Of a DNA stretch of 64,000 bases, positions 21,490-31,891 are shown in pieces (the stretch's first letter is position 1; every line of letters begins with the position of its first letter). Both the position numbers and the translations under genes were made by a program. The stretch lies in NCBI GenBank assembly GCA_036936605.1, contig JAUPFV010000002.1, forward strand, positions 162,804,813-162,868,812. The letters run 5' to 3'. Source of the DNA: Limnanthes douglasii subsp. nivea. Lineage: Eukaryota > Streptophyta > Magnoliopsida > Brassicales > Limnanthaceae. The notes below the pieces were generated by a model, which saw nothing but the letters and a program-made list of their open reading frames with translations, was not told where the DNA came from and made no database searches.

Positions 21490-22960
21490 AGCTGGTCCGG
21501 AGAGGTGAAGATGATTCGTTATCATTGAAAAGAAGAACAGATTTCTAAAGAAGTTTTTCGCATCAAGAAGTGGAAGGATCCGAGAGTCAGACAATTGAAC
21601 ATCATGGCGAATGAGAGGTTCCCGTTGAAAACGCGCTAACACCACGTGGAGTCAAAACCTACTTGGGTATGTATTTGGATTATGAAGAACTTATCCAAGT
21701 TCCTGGTATGCAATATCTTTTCAATCTTCTTAATGGTCATAGAGGCTTAGGTTGGTTAAATCTTGATAGGTTTAGTTTTGATTGGTATGTCGAATTAGTA
21801 CAACAATTTTATGCAACGACACGTATAATTTAGAATAATCCTCAAGATTGAGGTTTAGGAATGAGGGGTAAAATTAATGGTATTGCCTAATTTTTTTTTG
21901 AAACTGACTTTGAAGATGAATTTTTCCTTCCATCAGAACAATTATATAGTGGTGAAAACTTGTCATTGCTTTCTCTTCCTCATACGAGATGGGTTGATGA
22001 TAGCCTATGTCCTTCAATAACGCAATGGAGCTTTTGAGTAGTGGTCAACCGCAACCAGAAATTAATGGTAAACGTAAAGCTGTAAGAAGTAATTTGGATG
22101 GTCTTGGAAAATTAGCTTTGAAATTTGTTAATATTTATTTTGTTCATACTACTAGCAATGATTCACAACTTTCTTATATTCAAACATTTGTAACTGCTAC
22201 TATGATAAGAAATGAAGGAAGAATTAATTTGGCTAGTTTGATCATTCGTTATATGGATTTCAAAGCTAATGGGGTCAATTTACTTTATGGGATGATATTA
22301 AGTCATTTGCTTGTTTAAAAAAAGGTGGATGTGAGTATGTACACTCCAACTACGGTTAGGAAAAGTTGTGCTATATGTAAGCACTCTTTAAGATTGCAAG
22401 AGATATATTCTTGGGAGGAAGAGTTGATATAAAAATTGCAGGCATGGATAAACTATTTCGAACTATTGCATGATATATGGGAACTAAATAGCGTTACCAA
22501 ACCACCTAATCCACCTCATGGATACCCTCAGCGAGAACTACAACCGTCGACCGCTACCATGGATGCGAGTAGTTCTTCTCAACAACAACAACAAAAAGGA
22601 CTTGTTGATCGGCAATATGCTGAGTGGGCGTATAGTCATCACATGTAGTATGCCGAATGGCCGTATACTTAGTACACAGTGGCATGGTCTTCAATCGCAA
22701 TGCAAGGTCAACAAGAGCAGTGACTTGGTAAACACGAGCAGTGACATGGTATACAAGTGCAGTGGCATAGGAAGAGTAGTGGTATGGTAAACAAGAGCAA
22801 TGGCATAATCACCAAGAGTAATGAAATAATAAATTTTCAATCTCCCATGCAGAACAAAAAGAATACATACGACGAATGATGGAGAACATTCATTTGGATT
22901 TGCAAGCAGAGCATCCTAATGGACCTCAAGATGAAGAGACTCCTTAATTTTTTTGCATTT
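21490..22960 (+). pseudogene. Plant transposon-protein (Transposase_32-like) gene, degenerate
   Basis: Readings in changing frames include 'GWLNLDRFSFDWYVELVQQF' followed by 'YATTR' (21,750-21,815), 'MRGKINGIA' (21,862), and from 22,007 an open stretch with 'LGKLALKFVNIYFVHTTSND', 'INLASLIIRYMDFKANGVNL'. The order 'LV..FYA', 'RGK.I', then a helical C-terminal part with 'L.P..H.S' resembles the putative plant transposon protein domain found in many retroelement-linked ORFs. A glutamine-rich tail (CAA repeats, 22,577-22,595) and a short repeat array follow. It may be an extra reading frame of the Tat element upstream or an independent captured gene. The family call is tentative. Confidence 0.5.
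22690..22825 (+). repeat. Short tandem repeat, about 24-bp unit
   Basis: About five imperfect units of 'GTAAACACGAGCAGTGACAT' type at the 3' end of the degenerate transposon-protein frame. In one frame they would encode a repetitive tail. Confidence 0.55.
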
Positions 22961-23082
22961 GATTGTATTAAACATTTTAATTGTAATGTTTTTCTTTTTT
23001 ATTTGATTAAACACGTTGTTATTTGTATGGTATAATTAATGAATTTTTTGTTTTGCTTATATTTTTTTATTGATTGTTATTA

Positions 23083-23345
23083 AATATATAGTTGAAATAT
23101 CTAATAGTTCAAAATCCAATAAACTAGTTAAAATATCTAAACATATACACTTCAAACTTGAAATATCTGAAGAAGTTAAGAAATAAACTAGAAGTATACA
23201 ATAGTTAAAATATCTAAAATCTCGAACAACTTTACAAAACTACAGTGTTTAAAGATCTAAATAAAACTAGATATCTTTCAGTTACAAATAATATCAAATA
23301 TATATTATAAGTATTTCGTTTATGATATTATATATCTTAATTATT
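23083..23345. repeat. Dispersed AT-rich repeat, copy 1
   Basis: 'ATAGTTGAAATATCTAATAG' through 'ATATTATATATCTTAATTAT' matches 59,806-60,050 along its whole length. Further partial copies follow there. It is noncoding. It may be the terminal region of an unidentified non-autonomous element. Confidence 0.7.
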
Positions 23346-23575
23346 GAAATTTATTTTTTTAAATAAAAAATATAACATTTTTATTAAAAATAATGAAAGA
23401 GGAATACAAGTCTTAGAGTTAAAAAAACACCTAAGAGTAGCGCTAAAACAAGAACATGAAAATTGATTACAGAAATGAAAAGTCTTCTAAAAGTAAAATA
23501 TCTTCAATCTTTTTTCCTACTTCTTTAAAACTTTCTTACTTTTTATTTTAAATTCTTCACCAACTTAACACAAAA

Positions 23576-23612
23576 TTTTAAAGCTATCAATGGATCCCGA
23601 CATAAGGTTAAT
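23576..23612 (-). pseudogene. Tiny Tat gag fragment at a junction
   Basis: The sequence 'CTATCAATGGATCCCGACAT' and the bases to TTAATG are shared with 56,453-56,484. There, read on the minus strand, it encodes the gag motif 'INLMSGSIDSF'. Here it abuts the integrase that begins immediately after, on the opposite strand. The ATG at 23,590 therefore comes from foreign sequence and is not a real start. Confidence 0.65.
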
Positions 23613-24405
23613 GGTCATAGTAGCAGTTGACTATTTTTCCAAGTGGGTGGAAGTAGAGCCTTTAGCAGGGACAAAAGCAAAAGATGTTATCAAGTTCGTT
23701 GTAACGAACATTTGTTGTCGTTTCGGGGTGCCAATAAAAATCACAACGGATAATGGGCCTCAATTCGATAACAAGAAGTTTAAGAGCTTTTGTGTTTCCA
23801 TGGGCATACAACAATGGTTTTCTGCTCCGTTTCATCTGCAGGCTAATGGTGAGGTGGAAGTGACCAATCACACGATTTTAGATGGATTAAAAAAGAATTT
23901 GGAGGGCAAGGCTGGAAAATGGCTATATTATTTACAAGCAGTATTGTGGGCCTATAGAACGACGCCTCGAACTTCAGCTGCAACATCTCCATTTGATTTG
24001 GTGTACGGCATGGATGCAGTTGTACCCTCGGAAATTGTTTTCCCATCATACCGTGTGGCAGCTTATGCAGAGGATTTAAACGATCAAAACAGGGCTATGA
24101 ATTTAGATTTGGTTGAAGAAAAGAGATGAAGAGCACAGTTGAAGTCCTTACATTATCAAACACTGATGAGGAGCAGGTATGCTTCGATGGTGAAGCAAAG
24201 AAATTTCAAGGTGGGGGACAAGGTATTACTAAAAGGTTTTCTGCATACCAAAGAGAAAAGTCTTGGAAAGTTGGAGCCAAATTGGGAGGGCCCTTATGAA
24301 GTAACAGAGAAAGTAAAGCAGGGAACGTATAGGTTAAAAGATAAGGAAGAGAGATATCTTAAGCATCCGTGGAACATTGTACATTTAAAATTGTATCTAG
24401 AATGA
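23605..24405 (+). pseudogene. Third Tat element: integrase core and C-terminal domain
   Basis: DDE integrase lacking its N-terminal zinc finger. The catalytic Asp is in 'VAVDYFSKWVEVEPLAG', the second Asp in 'ITTDNGPQF', and the Glu in 'QANGEVEVTNHTI', so all three acidic residues are kept. 'LWAYRTTPRTSAATSPFDLV' follows. The C-terminal domain contains 'FKVGDKVLLKGF' and 'GKLEPNWEGPYEVTEKVKQG', ending 'HPWNIVHLKLYLE'. One in-frame TGA at 24,127 (probably from CGA) splits the frame. It is the best-preserved Tat integrase in the window. The protein start is lost at the junction near 23,605. Confidence 0.9.
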
Positions 24406-24862
24406 GGAAGAATTTGACATCTAATGATTATTTTTTATGTTTGTTTTCAGGTTTTCAAAAACAGGGAAGGCATACTCTTTTCTACCCTGTTAGGCACATG
24501 AAGGTTTTAACGAGGTGTCATTATTCGCTGATTAATACATTTGAACTTTTGCCTCGAATTATTCTTTCTAAGATACAAGTTGTGGTTGAACTGTTAGGTT
24601 AATAATTACGACATTACATCTGTCTGCCTAAAAACGTCTTACAATGATTATTATGACAAAGTAAAATTGGCATGAGGCAATTATTTTATTCAACGCAAGT
24701 TGACATACAATCATTTTCATATTAAATATGAAGTTAAATATTATAACATTGGTACTTCATACAATGGCATACAAGGAAGGTCAAGTTGAATATGTTGATA
24801 TCATTACAAAAATTGCCTTGAAAGTTGCAAAGGACTTATACAAAAAATTTACAAAGACAGTG
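24406..24862 (+). other. Tat 3' untranslated sequence
   Basis: Noncoding spacer between the integrase stop and the end of the antisense frame. The short plus frame at 24,369-24,602 is a shadow of the integrase end. No LTR is seen. Confidence 0.5.
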
Positions 24863-27128
24863 TTACTCAGAATTTTTCGAGGAGTTGCTCTCCTCGGAGT
24901 CTGATGTCTCACTGTCACTAACAACAATATTAGGAGGATGAAGTTCGGGGGAGACAAGTTTCCAAAAACTGCCCAAGTCATACTCAGGGTATTCTGCATG
25001 AATTTGGGTGATTAGCCCTGCTCGGGTAGTTGCATCTCTGGCATTAAGTTTGTCCACGCATTTTGCTGCATAAGCATTCACAGCTTCCTCTTTTTCCACT
25101 TCTATTTGCTGAGGAAAATCTGCAATCGTCTTCAATAAGTTTTTCTTTTCCTCTATAATAAACTCGAAATCGGCTAGACAATCCTTAAGTCCCTTGGCTG
25201 CAATTTGGTGAGCTTTCTTGAGTCCTGTAAGAAGTCTTTCTTGAGCTCCTGTCTTCTTTTGGTAGAGATCCCTTTCTTCCTAGAAGCATGTTTTGAGGAG
25301 AAGGACATAATTCTCCGAGGCGGACAATTTTTCAAAAATTGAATCAGTTTGACCTTCTACAATGTAGTGTTGTTTCTTTATCTCTTCAAGTTGTGCGGAA
25401 GCCGGGGAAGCCTTGAGCTTGTAATGATTTTTCTGATCTTCCAGATGCTGCATTTTTCTTCCCATGTTGACAGAAGCATGCAGTAAGTTGCGAACACTTA
25501 AAGAAAATTCATCGCTTTGAGGAATTTCGAAGGAGCTGGTAGGAGAGCCTATTGATGTGGGATCAAAATCTGAGGACTCACCAGTTAGAATAATGGGATC
25601 AATGTTTTGAGGAAGATCGCTTCTGGGAATTGGGAGCGGTGCTAGTCTTGGAAAATTGTCAGTTGGAGATGGACTTGAAGCTTGGGTGAGGGGAGAATTG
25701 GTTTCTTGGCCTGAATCTCTTCGGGCTTCAATTTCATGTTCATTTGCCGCAATTTGGGCTCCAGTGCCTTCGGAGATTTCCTGGACATCATCTTGTGCTT
25801 TAGTATCCTAGGATATCTCTTAGATGGGTTCCAATTTGGGCTCCAGTGCCTTCGGAGATTTTTCTTGGCATCTTTTTTCTCGATGGGATGGACAGATTTC
25901 CTTGGAGGGGAAATTGTGATGGGTGCTACAGTATTTGACGAAGAGATCGGCTTTTGGTTAGCAGCTAATCCATCGGAGTCTGATTGAAGATCCTTGATCG
26001 ATGCTTCCTCTTCGGAATCGTCTAAGTGCCTTTTAGCTCGGGAGCGCTTCGGAAGATAAATGATGATGTCTTTCTTTTCCACTCGATCGAGGACTTCTTG
26101 CTGAAAAGGAGGAATCATCAATTCCTTCAAAGTTAGCATGTCGAGGGGATTCAGCCTCCAAAGTCGACTTTTGGCTAAGTTATTACTCATAAAACAGAGG
26201 CAGAATTTGTTTTCCTAGTTCTCCTTGGCCCATTCACTAAGCTTAGTAAATACTGTGGTGGAACTTTCTACATAGTCAGCATAGGGCTTCGAAATCCCAA
26301 TCATAGTTGTGCAAAAGTTCGAACAATGAGTTGTTAAATGATTATTCGAGGAAGATAAAAGTGAGAGTTGAAAAGACTTACATCTGTTAGTCCACACAAG
26401 AGATAGTTTGTGTGGATTTGAAGGGGTTGACTCAGAACCCGTCTCCCAGTGTCCGGAAAATAAGAGGAATTGTTGCCTTTATTTTTTATCAGCCTCCAGT
26501 AAGTCCTTCACTACTTTTTGACCTTGACCAAAGATCACGAATAAAACGGGAAAAATAGATTCTTTGCTATGCCAGATAATCCGATGAGCTCTTCTAAGGA
26601 GAATTCATTGCTGGAAATCCTCGACGCCATAATACATGCCATGAGTGTGAACCACGTGTTTGGGCCAACTTGGGAGGGGCAGAGATCGATCTTGGCAAAA
26701 TATTCGATGAAGAATGGGGTCTAAGGGATATCTCAACACCAGTTCATGATCTCCGTATAAAAAATTAGCTCATTATCCTTAACAGATAAAGGAATCTAAT
26801 ATTAATATACGAGGGGATGCACCATCGAGTCCGTAGCATGGTTTCCTCCGAATGAGAGAAGTATTTGTAAGAAATGTGATGAAGGGCAACTACGTGCTTG
26901 TTTTTTATTCCTCGGATGTTATTGCCCACTATAGCATCAAGTTCCAAAGGAAAAGCAATGTCACCCTTGGATTTAGGGGCAATCCTTCGAGCTTGTTCTT
27001 CGGAAATTGCTAGAGGAGTTGTAGCCACCTGAGTAGAAGAAGCCGGGGAGAGACCGTCAGATTTACCTTCATCGACTATCGAAATTTGTTGTGTTTCTGT
27101 CTTAAGGTTTTCCGAGGCTATGGCTTTC
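24863..27128 (-). pseudogene. Antisense additional ORF of a Tat element
   Basis: Read on the minus strand, a broken coding sequence of roughly 700 codons begins near 27,128. An N-terminal Ser/Thr-rich part runs 'KTETQQISIVDEGKSDGLSP'. Near 26,760-26,560 come 'TPFFIEYFAKIDLCPSQVGP' and 'NTWFTLMACIMAS', resembling the Transposase_28 (putative gypsy-type transposon) domain. Next is a basic segment, 'KRSRAKRHLDDSEEEA', that could be a nuclear localisation signal. A Lys/Glu-rich, coiled-coil-like part follows (25,465-25,280), and finally an acidic tail 'SDSETSDSEESNSSKNSE'. A 29-bp direct repeat (AATTTGGGCTCC...) occurs at about 25,752 and 25,830. Position after pol and opposite orientation match additional ORFs known from Grande-like Tat elements. 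Several stops are present. Confidence 0.6.
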
Positions 27129-27595
27129 TGATGTGATCCTAGATGACACAAGGAGCTTAGAAAATGGAAATGTGCAAGAACCAGATGAACAACTTGAAAA
27201 ATAAGATGAGCTTGAAGTTGAAGATATTCTTATTTTACCGGCTGGTCCAACAACTCGATCAAGAGCAAAACAATTTAACAAAGCTGTTGGAGGATTGCTT
27301 AATCAACTAGAGAATCCACGTGATCAAAACAGCAAGTATGGTGGAAAAGCTTGTCAAACCACTTTGGTCTTGATTCAAGCTAATTGATTTCAACAAATGA
27401 GAAAGTGTCTCGATTGTACTGTTTTTCCCTTGTTCAAGTTTTGTCCCAATAGGTTTTCTTGACAAGGCTTTTAATGAGGCAATTGTTTCACTTCACCATT
27501 GTCCATTTGTTGAAATAAAAGCCCAAGGCCCATCTACACCAAAAGTCACGTCCTTGGAGGAGGGAAGGGTCTGATTTCCAACTTATATCATTAAT
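27129..27595 (+). repeat. CRM-like LTR, 5' part, first of two in tandem
   Basis: Starts with the LTR's TGATGTGATCCTAG and runs 467 bp to 'CTTATATCATTAAT', where the second copy begins. The U3 tail frame contains a stop at about 27,203 (AAATAAGAT). It abuts the antisense ORF with no visible target duplication. Confidence 0.9.
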
Positions 27596-28057
27596 TGATG
27601 TGATCCTAGATGACACAAGGAGCTTAGAACATGGAAATGTGCAAGAACCAGATGAACAACTTGAAAAAGAAGATGAGCTTGAAGTTGAAGATATTCTTAT
27701 TCTACCGGCTGGTCCAACAACTCGATCAAGAGCAAAACAATTTAACAAAGCGGTTGGAGGATTGCTTAATCAACTAGAGAATCCACGTGATCAAAACAGC
27801 AAGTATGGTGGAAAATCTTGTCAAACCACTTTGGTCTTGATTCAAGCTAATTGATTTCAACAAATGAGAAAGTGTCTCGATTGTACTCTTTTTCCCTTGT
27901 TCAAGTTTTGTCCCAATGGGTTTTCTTGACAAGGTTTTTAATGAGACAATTGTTTCACTTGACCATTGCCCATTCGTTGAAATAAAAGCCCAAGGCCCAT
28001 CTACACCAAAATCCACGTCCTTGGAGGAGGGAAGGGTCTGATTTCCAGCATTATATC
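27596..28057 (+). repeat. CRM-like LTR, 5' part, second of two in tandem
   Basis: Starts TGATGTGATCCTAG directly after the first piece and ends at almost the same LTR position ('GATTTCCAGCATTATATC'). The MULE fragment starts there. The U3 tail frame is open for 84 codons (27,600-27,854). Identical breakpoints in both pieces suggest a tandem duplication of one truncated LTR. Confidence 0.9.
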
Positions 28058-28560
28058 GGTGATAATAATATTAGGCAATGCGCACATGTTGTTCGTGAAC
28101 ACATTCCGTAGAATGCTCAATCCCCAAGTGTAGTTCTCTTGTTTCTCGGAGCTAAAAAAAACAAAAGCGATACAAAATGTCTTCTTCTTTGAAGTTTGGC
28201 CAACTGTTTCTAGTAAATGCATCTTATAAGTTATAGTCTTATACGTGCTATCCATTATAAGAACTTGAGGAAAATGGCGCAAGAAATTGATGCTTCTAGG
28301 ATGTGCAAAAAACAACTCGAGGATCTCGTCTGTTGCTTCGCAAGTTCTCTCCAAACATAGTACTCGTGTTGTTTTAACATACAAAACAATTATTTCATTT
28401 GGGTTCTTGCCCGCTTTATCGACCAAATTGTGTTTTGGATGCATGTTGTATATCGTGCGCGTGCTAGGTACATTTTCAGAGTCTTTAAGCTTCAAACCGC
28501 GGTATATCGCTCTTGGTCGAGAACCAACTTTTGTTTGACTATGAACAAACGCCTATTCTT
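28058..28560 (-). pseudogene. MULE transposase fragment (FAR1/Mutator type)
   Basis: Minus-strand frame of about 145 codons with the MULE catalytic-domain signature: 'RHFPQVLIMDSTYKTITYKM', where the Asp of 'MDSTYKT' is the first catalytic residue, then 'FCIAFVFFSSEKQENYTWGL' and 'ALPNIIITD' with the second Asp. Upstream, 'STRTIYNMHPKH' fits the linker before the domain. The right end is cut at 28,560 by a Tat LTR and the left end by the CRM LTR pieces. Zinc-finger parts and the third catalytic residue are missing. Confidence 0.88.
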
Positions 28561-28593
28561 CTACATTTAGTCTAGCGGCTCGTGAGTGACCAT

Positions 28594-29254
28594 TGATAAG
28601 GGGCTATTCCGCCAAATAAGTACGAGCACGAGCTTGGATTATGACAAGAAATGAAGAAAATGACGGGCTATACAATGTTGGCGATCTCAAAGAATAGCAT
28701 GGACGAACTCAAAAGTGAGAACGAGAACGAGGATTAATACGCCATGGATGAGCTCAAGGCATATCGAACTCATTATAAGACTGAACGTGAAGACAAATAC
28801 TGCATTGATGACCTCAAGAACAAATTGAGCTCGAAGACATCAGGGAAAGAGTTGATCGACTGGGTTAGGAATGAGATGAACATATGATCAAGATTAAGTG
28901 AGGACCTAAACGAGGATAAAGTGAGCATGTGACCAATGAGCTCAGCTCGGCTTAAAGTACATTAGACTTAGCATTTTCTTACTTTTTATATAAATGCACT
29001 TTTCGACCCTTGAGTCAAATCGTGTTAGTTATTTGTTCCACGATTATAGGGATAGTGATATTAGTGGGATAGTGGTGCTTGAAGCGCGAAAGTCTGTAAC
29101 TGCCCACTAATCTTTGTATTATAAATAGGGAAGACTTATCTACGAATAAATGGATCTTTTTTGGCTTATCTCTTTCTTGACGAAAATACTGAAGGCTACT
29201 GTGGTAGAACTTGTACTGAAGGCTACTGTGGTAGAACTTGTTAGTTCCTTAACA
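28594..29254 (+). repeat. Tat element 5' LTR
   Basis: Bounded by TGATAAGG and CCTTAACA, which are inverted with one mismatch, and followed two to five bases later by the primer-binding sequence. A TATA-like box, TATAAATA, is at 29,120-29,127. A 24-bp tandem duplication, CTGAAGGCTACTGTGGTAG..., lies at about 29,189-29,237. The 3' LTR is not in the window. Confidence 0.75.
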
Positions 29255-29258
29255 AATT

Positions 29259-29276
29259 TGGGGCCGTCTGTGGGAA
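29259..29276 (+). other. Primer-binding site of the Tat element
   Basis: TGGGGCCGTCTGTGGGAA differs by one base from the TGGCGCCGTCTGTGGGAA motif usual after the 5' LTR in this group. It lies five bases after the LTR end. Confidence 0.8.
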
Positions 29277-29293
29277 CTCCTTAACCAATCACC

Positions 29294-29722
29294 ATGGTAG
29301 TCACTAGGTCAGGAATTGAGAGAGACAATCAGGAAACTAGCGAAACAAGAACACACCAGAGGAGAACCGTAAGTCAATCAGCAGGTCGAGGCATCCTACA
29401 TCCCGGCCCCACAATTCTTCAAGAGGTTAATCCTATGATACCCGAAGCAACAGTGGTGACAGACGGACCGCCAATTCAACCAATTGTCGTTTCCAGGGAA
29501 GAAGTGCATCTCTATCAGCCAAAGAATGCAATAGGGGCTCGCAGAGCTGCTGAAGCCATACCGTCGAATGACTCGGTGGTTCTCCAACTAGAAAAAAGAA
29601 TCTAGAACCTTCAGGAAGAACAGTTGAAAATAGCGTTTGAACGAGACGCAAGAGAACAGGCTATGCATGCCATAGTGGAAGGTATGAACGACAATATTCA
29701 TGCTCTGACACAAGAAGTTCGC
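29294..29722 (+). pseudogene. Tat gag, N-terminal part
   Basis: ATG at 29,294, forty bases after the LTR. 'MVVTRSGIERDNQETSETRT' is a characteristic Tat gag start. The frame is open to 29,605 (a TAG), then continues in the same sense ('EEQLKIAFERDAREQAMHA') to about 29,722. There it is fused to the RNase H region by an internal deletion that removed the rest of gag, the protease and the RT. Confidence 0.8.
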
Positions 29723-29723
29723 A

Positions 29724-30185
29724 TTGACAGAAGAGTGTGACAAAGCTTTTGTCGATCTTACGCAGTACCTTACATCCCCTGAGATTTTGTCTGCTCCTAC
29801 ACCCGAAAAGCCATTATTTATGTATTTGGCAGTATCACCTTTTGCTGTTAGTTCGGTTCTCGTGCGTGATCAAAAAAGAAAACAGCGGCCGATATATTAC
29901 ACAAGCAAAATACTAACAGATGCGGAGACAAGATATCTAAACCTCAAAAAACTCACTTTGAGCTTGATTGTCGCAACTTGACGAATGAGGCCGTACTTTT
30001 AAAGGCATATAATTACGGTACGAACAACATATCCTTTACGAACAGTATTGCAAAAACCCGATGTTTCTGGCAGGTTAAAAAATGGAGCATCGAGCTTGGT
30101 GAGTATGACATTCGTTTCGAACCACGCGTAGCTATAAAGGGACAAGCAGTTGCAGACTTCTTAGCAGAGTTCAGCTCATCTAGGG
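29724..30185 (+). pseudogene. Tat RNase H
   Basis: 'LTEECDKAFVDLTQYLTSPE' to 'KPLFMYLAVSPFAVSSVLVR' is the connection and RNase H start. 'QRPIYYTSKILTDAETRYLN' and 'KKWSIELGEYDIRFEPRVAI' follow, ending 'GQAVADFLAEF'. One frameshift near 29,978 separates the two open stretches (29,724-29,981 and 29,978-30,214). Confidence 0.88.
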
Positions 30186-30228
30186 AAGAACAAGATGAGA
30201 TAAACGATAGATAAGTGGTTGAGCTCGA

Positions 30229-30660
30229 CCAATAGATCATTGAAGTTGATGGTGCGTCTTCTACAACAGGAGGAGGTGCATGCATTATAACTAGAATTCC
30301 AAGTGGGGAGGAGGTCAAACAAGCGGTACGCTTTAATTTTTCGGTAATAAATAATGCTGCAGAATATGAGGCTGCCGTTTGTGGCATGAAGTTGGCTTTG
30401 ATATGTGGAGCTCGAAGTATCAAGATCAGATCTGAGTCTGAGTTGGTGGTAAATTAGGCACAGGGTCTTTATGATGTCAGGCAAGATGGTATCAAGGAGT
30501 ATCTTGTGATACTTAAGGCGTATGATTCTAAATTCACTAACGTGTCTTATGAACAAATCCCACGAAGGGATAATTCGGTAGACGACACTTTAGCTAAGGC
30601 TGCAGCTTCAAGAGGCCATCCAACAATTTTACTCCAACAAATCCCTGGGACAGAGCTCAT
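30229..30660 (+). pseudogene. Archaeal-type RNase H of the Tat element
   Basis: 'IIEVDGASSTTGGGACII' (catalytic Asp), 'RFNFSVINNAAEYEAAVCGM' (catalytic Glu), then 'RSESELVVN', where the usual Asp of SDSQLV is Glu, and 'IPRRDNSVDDTLAKAA'. A second RNase H of this kind between pol RNase H and integrase is diagnostic for the Tat lineage. Two or three stops are present (30,212, 30,230, 30,456). Confidence 0.85.
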
Positions 30661-30699
30661 ATAAGCAGCTGCAACAGTCAATTCAATCACTAATGATGA

Positions 30700-31891
30700 C
30701 GACTGGCAGACTCCATAACTCCAATACTTGAACCAAGGAATATTGCCTATAAGTAAAAGTGAGGCTCGCGCATTGCAGATCAGAGCAGCCAAATACTGTG
30801 TCCTTGACAATATTTTGTATAGGAAAAGCTCAATGAGACCTCTACTCCGCTTCCTTGACCGCGTTGAAGCTAGTTCTGTATTGGTTGATTTGCATTCAAG
30901 AGAAGCAGGGGCTCATTGTGGACACCGAACACTGATTCTTCGTTTTCTTCTCGCTGGGTATTATTGGCCTGAGCTAGCGAGTGATGTCAAGAATATTCAA
31001 ACACGTAGCATAGACCTAGCGAGCCCATGCAGAACATCCTTGTCCTATATACGTTCGATAAATGAGGACTACAAGCAAAACGATAGTTCCTTATTGTGGC
31101 AGTGGATTACTTTTCGAAATGGGTTGAGACTAAAGCCCTGTTCAAAACATGCGCTGAGGAGACTAAAGCCCTGTGATTTCATACATAATCAAATTCTAAC
31201 CCGATATGGAATTCCATGGATTATAATGACAGATAACGACCGTCAATTCCGAAATCCAATACTTACCAACTTCTGCAAACGATATGGGATTCTCCAGCAT
31301 TTCTCCACCCCTTATTACCCTCAAGCAAACGGACATGTCGAGGTGACTAATAGAACACTATTAGAAGGGCTAAAAAAGAAGCTGGCGTGAGCTAAAGGAA
31401 AATGGCCGAACAAGTTAGCAGAGGTCCTATGGTCGTACAGAACAACCCCTCGCTCCACAACAAGCGATACACCATTTGCTTTGGTACACGGGGCGGAGCC
31501 CGTTATTCCAGCAGAGGTCATACTACCGAGCCATAGGATTGAGCACTACGAAGAGGAGGCAAATCTTATAGCTAGATCAACATCCCTATATTTGATAGAT
31601 GAACGACAAGATCAGGCTAGAGTCCGAACAGAGCACTATCGAAGGCTTATGAGAGGATGATTTAATGCTCGTTTGAAGCCGCGTTCATTCAAGATAGGAG
31701 ATTTAGTTTTAAAGAAGGTATTTCAGGGCTCCGGTAGCGGAACAAGAGGCAAGCTAGGGCCAAACTGGGAAGGCCCATATTCAGTTATTTCAGCAGGACA
31801 CCCTGCGTACAGATTAGCAGATCAAGATGGTCGAGCACTCAAGCATCCTTGGAATGTGAATCACCTAAATTTGTATCGCCAAAATGTTTAA
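30700..31891 (+). pseudogene. Tat integrase
   Basis: N-terminal part: 'KYCVLDNILYRKSSMRPLLR', 'HSREAGAHCGHRTLILRFLL', 'GYYWPELASDVK' (zinc-binding region with the HH part). The first catalytic Asp lies in another frame ('VAVDYFSKWVETKAL', about 31,093-31,140), so frameshifts flank it. The second Asp is in 'IIMTDNDRQFRN' and the Glu in 'QANGHVEVTNRTLLEG'. In-frame TGA codons at about 31,388 and 31,658 interrupt the C-terminal half, which contains 'LWSYRTTPRSTTSDTPFALV' and 'GKLGPNWEGPYSVIS', ending 'HPWNVNHLNLYRQNV'. Otherwise it is close to full length. Confidence 0.9.

Noticed and set aside
30013..30556. Overlapping minus-strand frames of 126-136 codons
   Set aside because: Shadows of the Tat RNase H and archaeal-type RNase H on the other strand.
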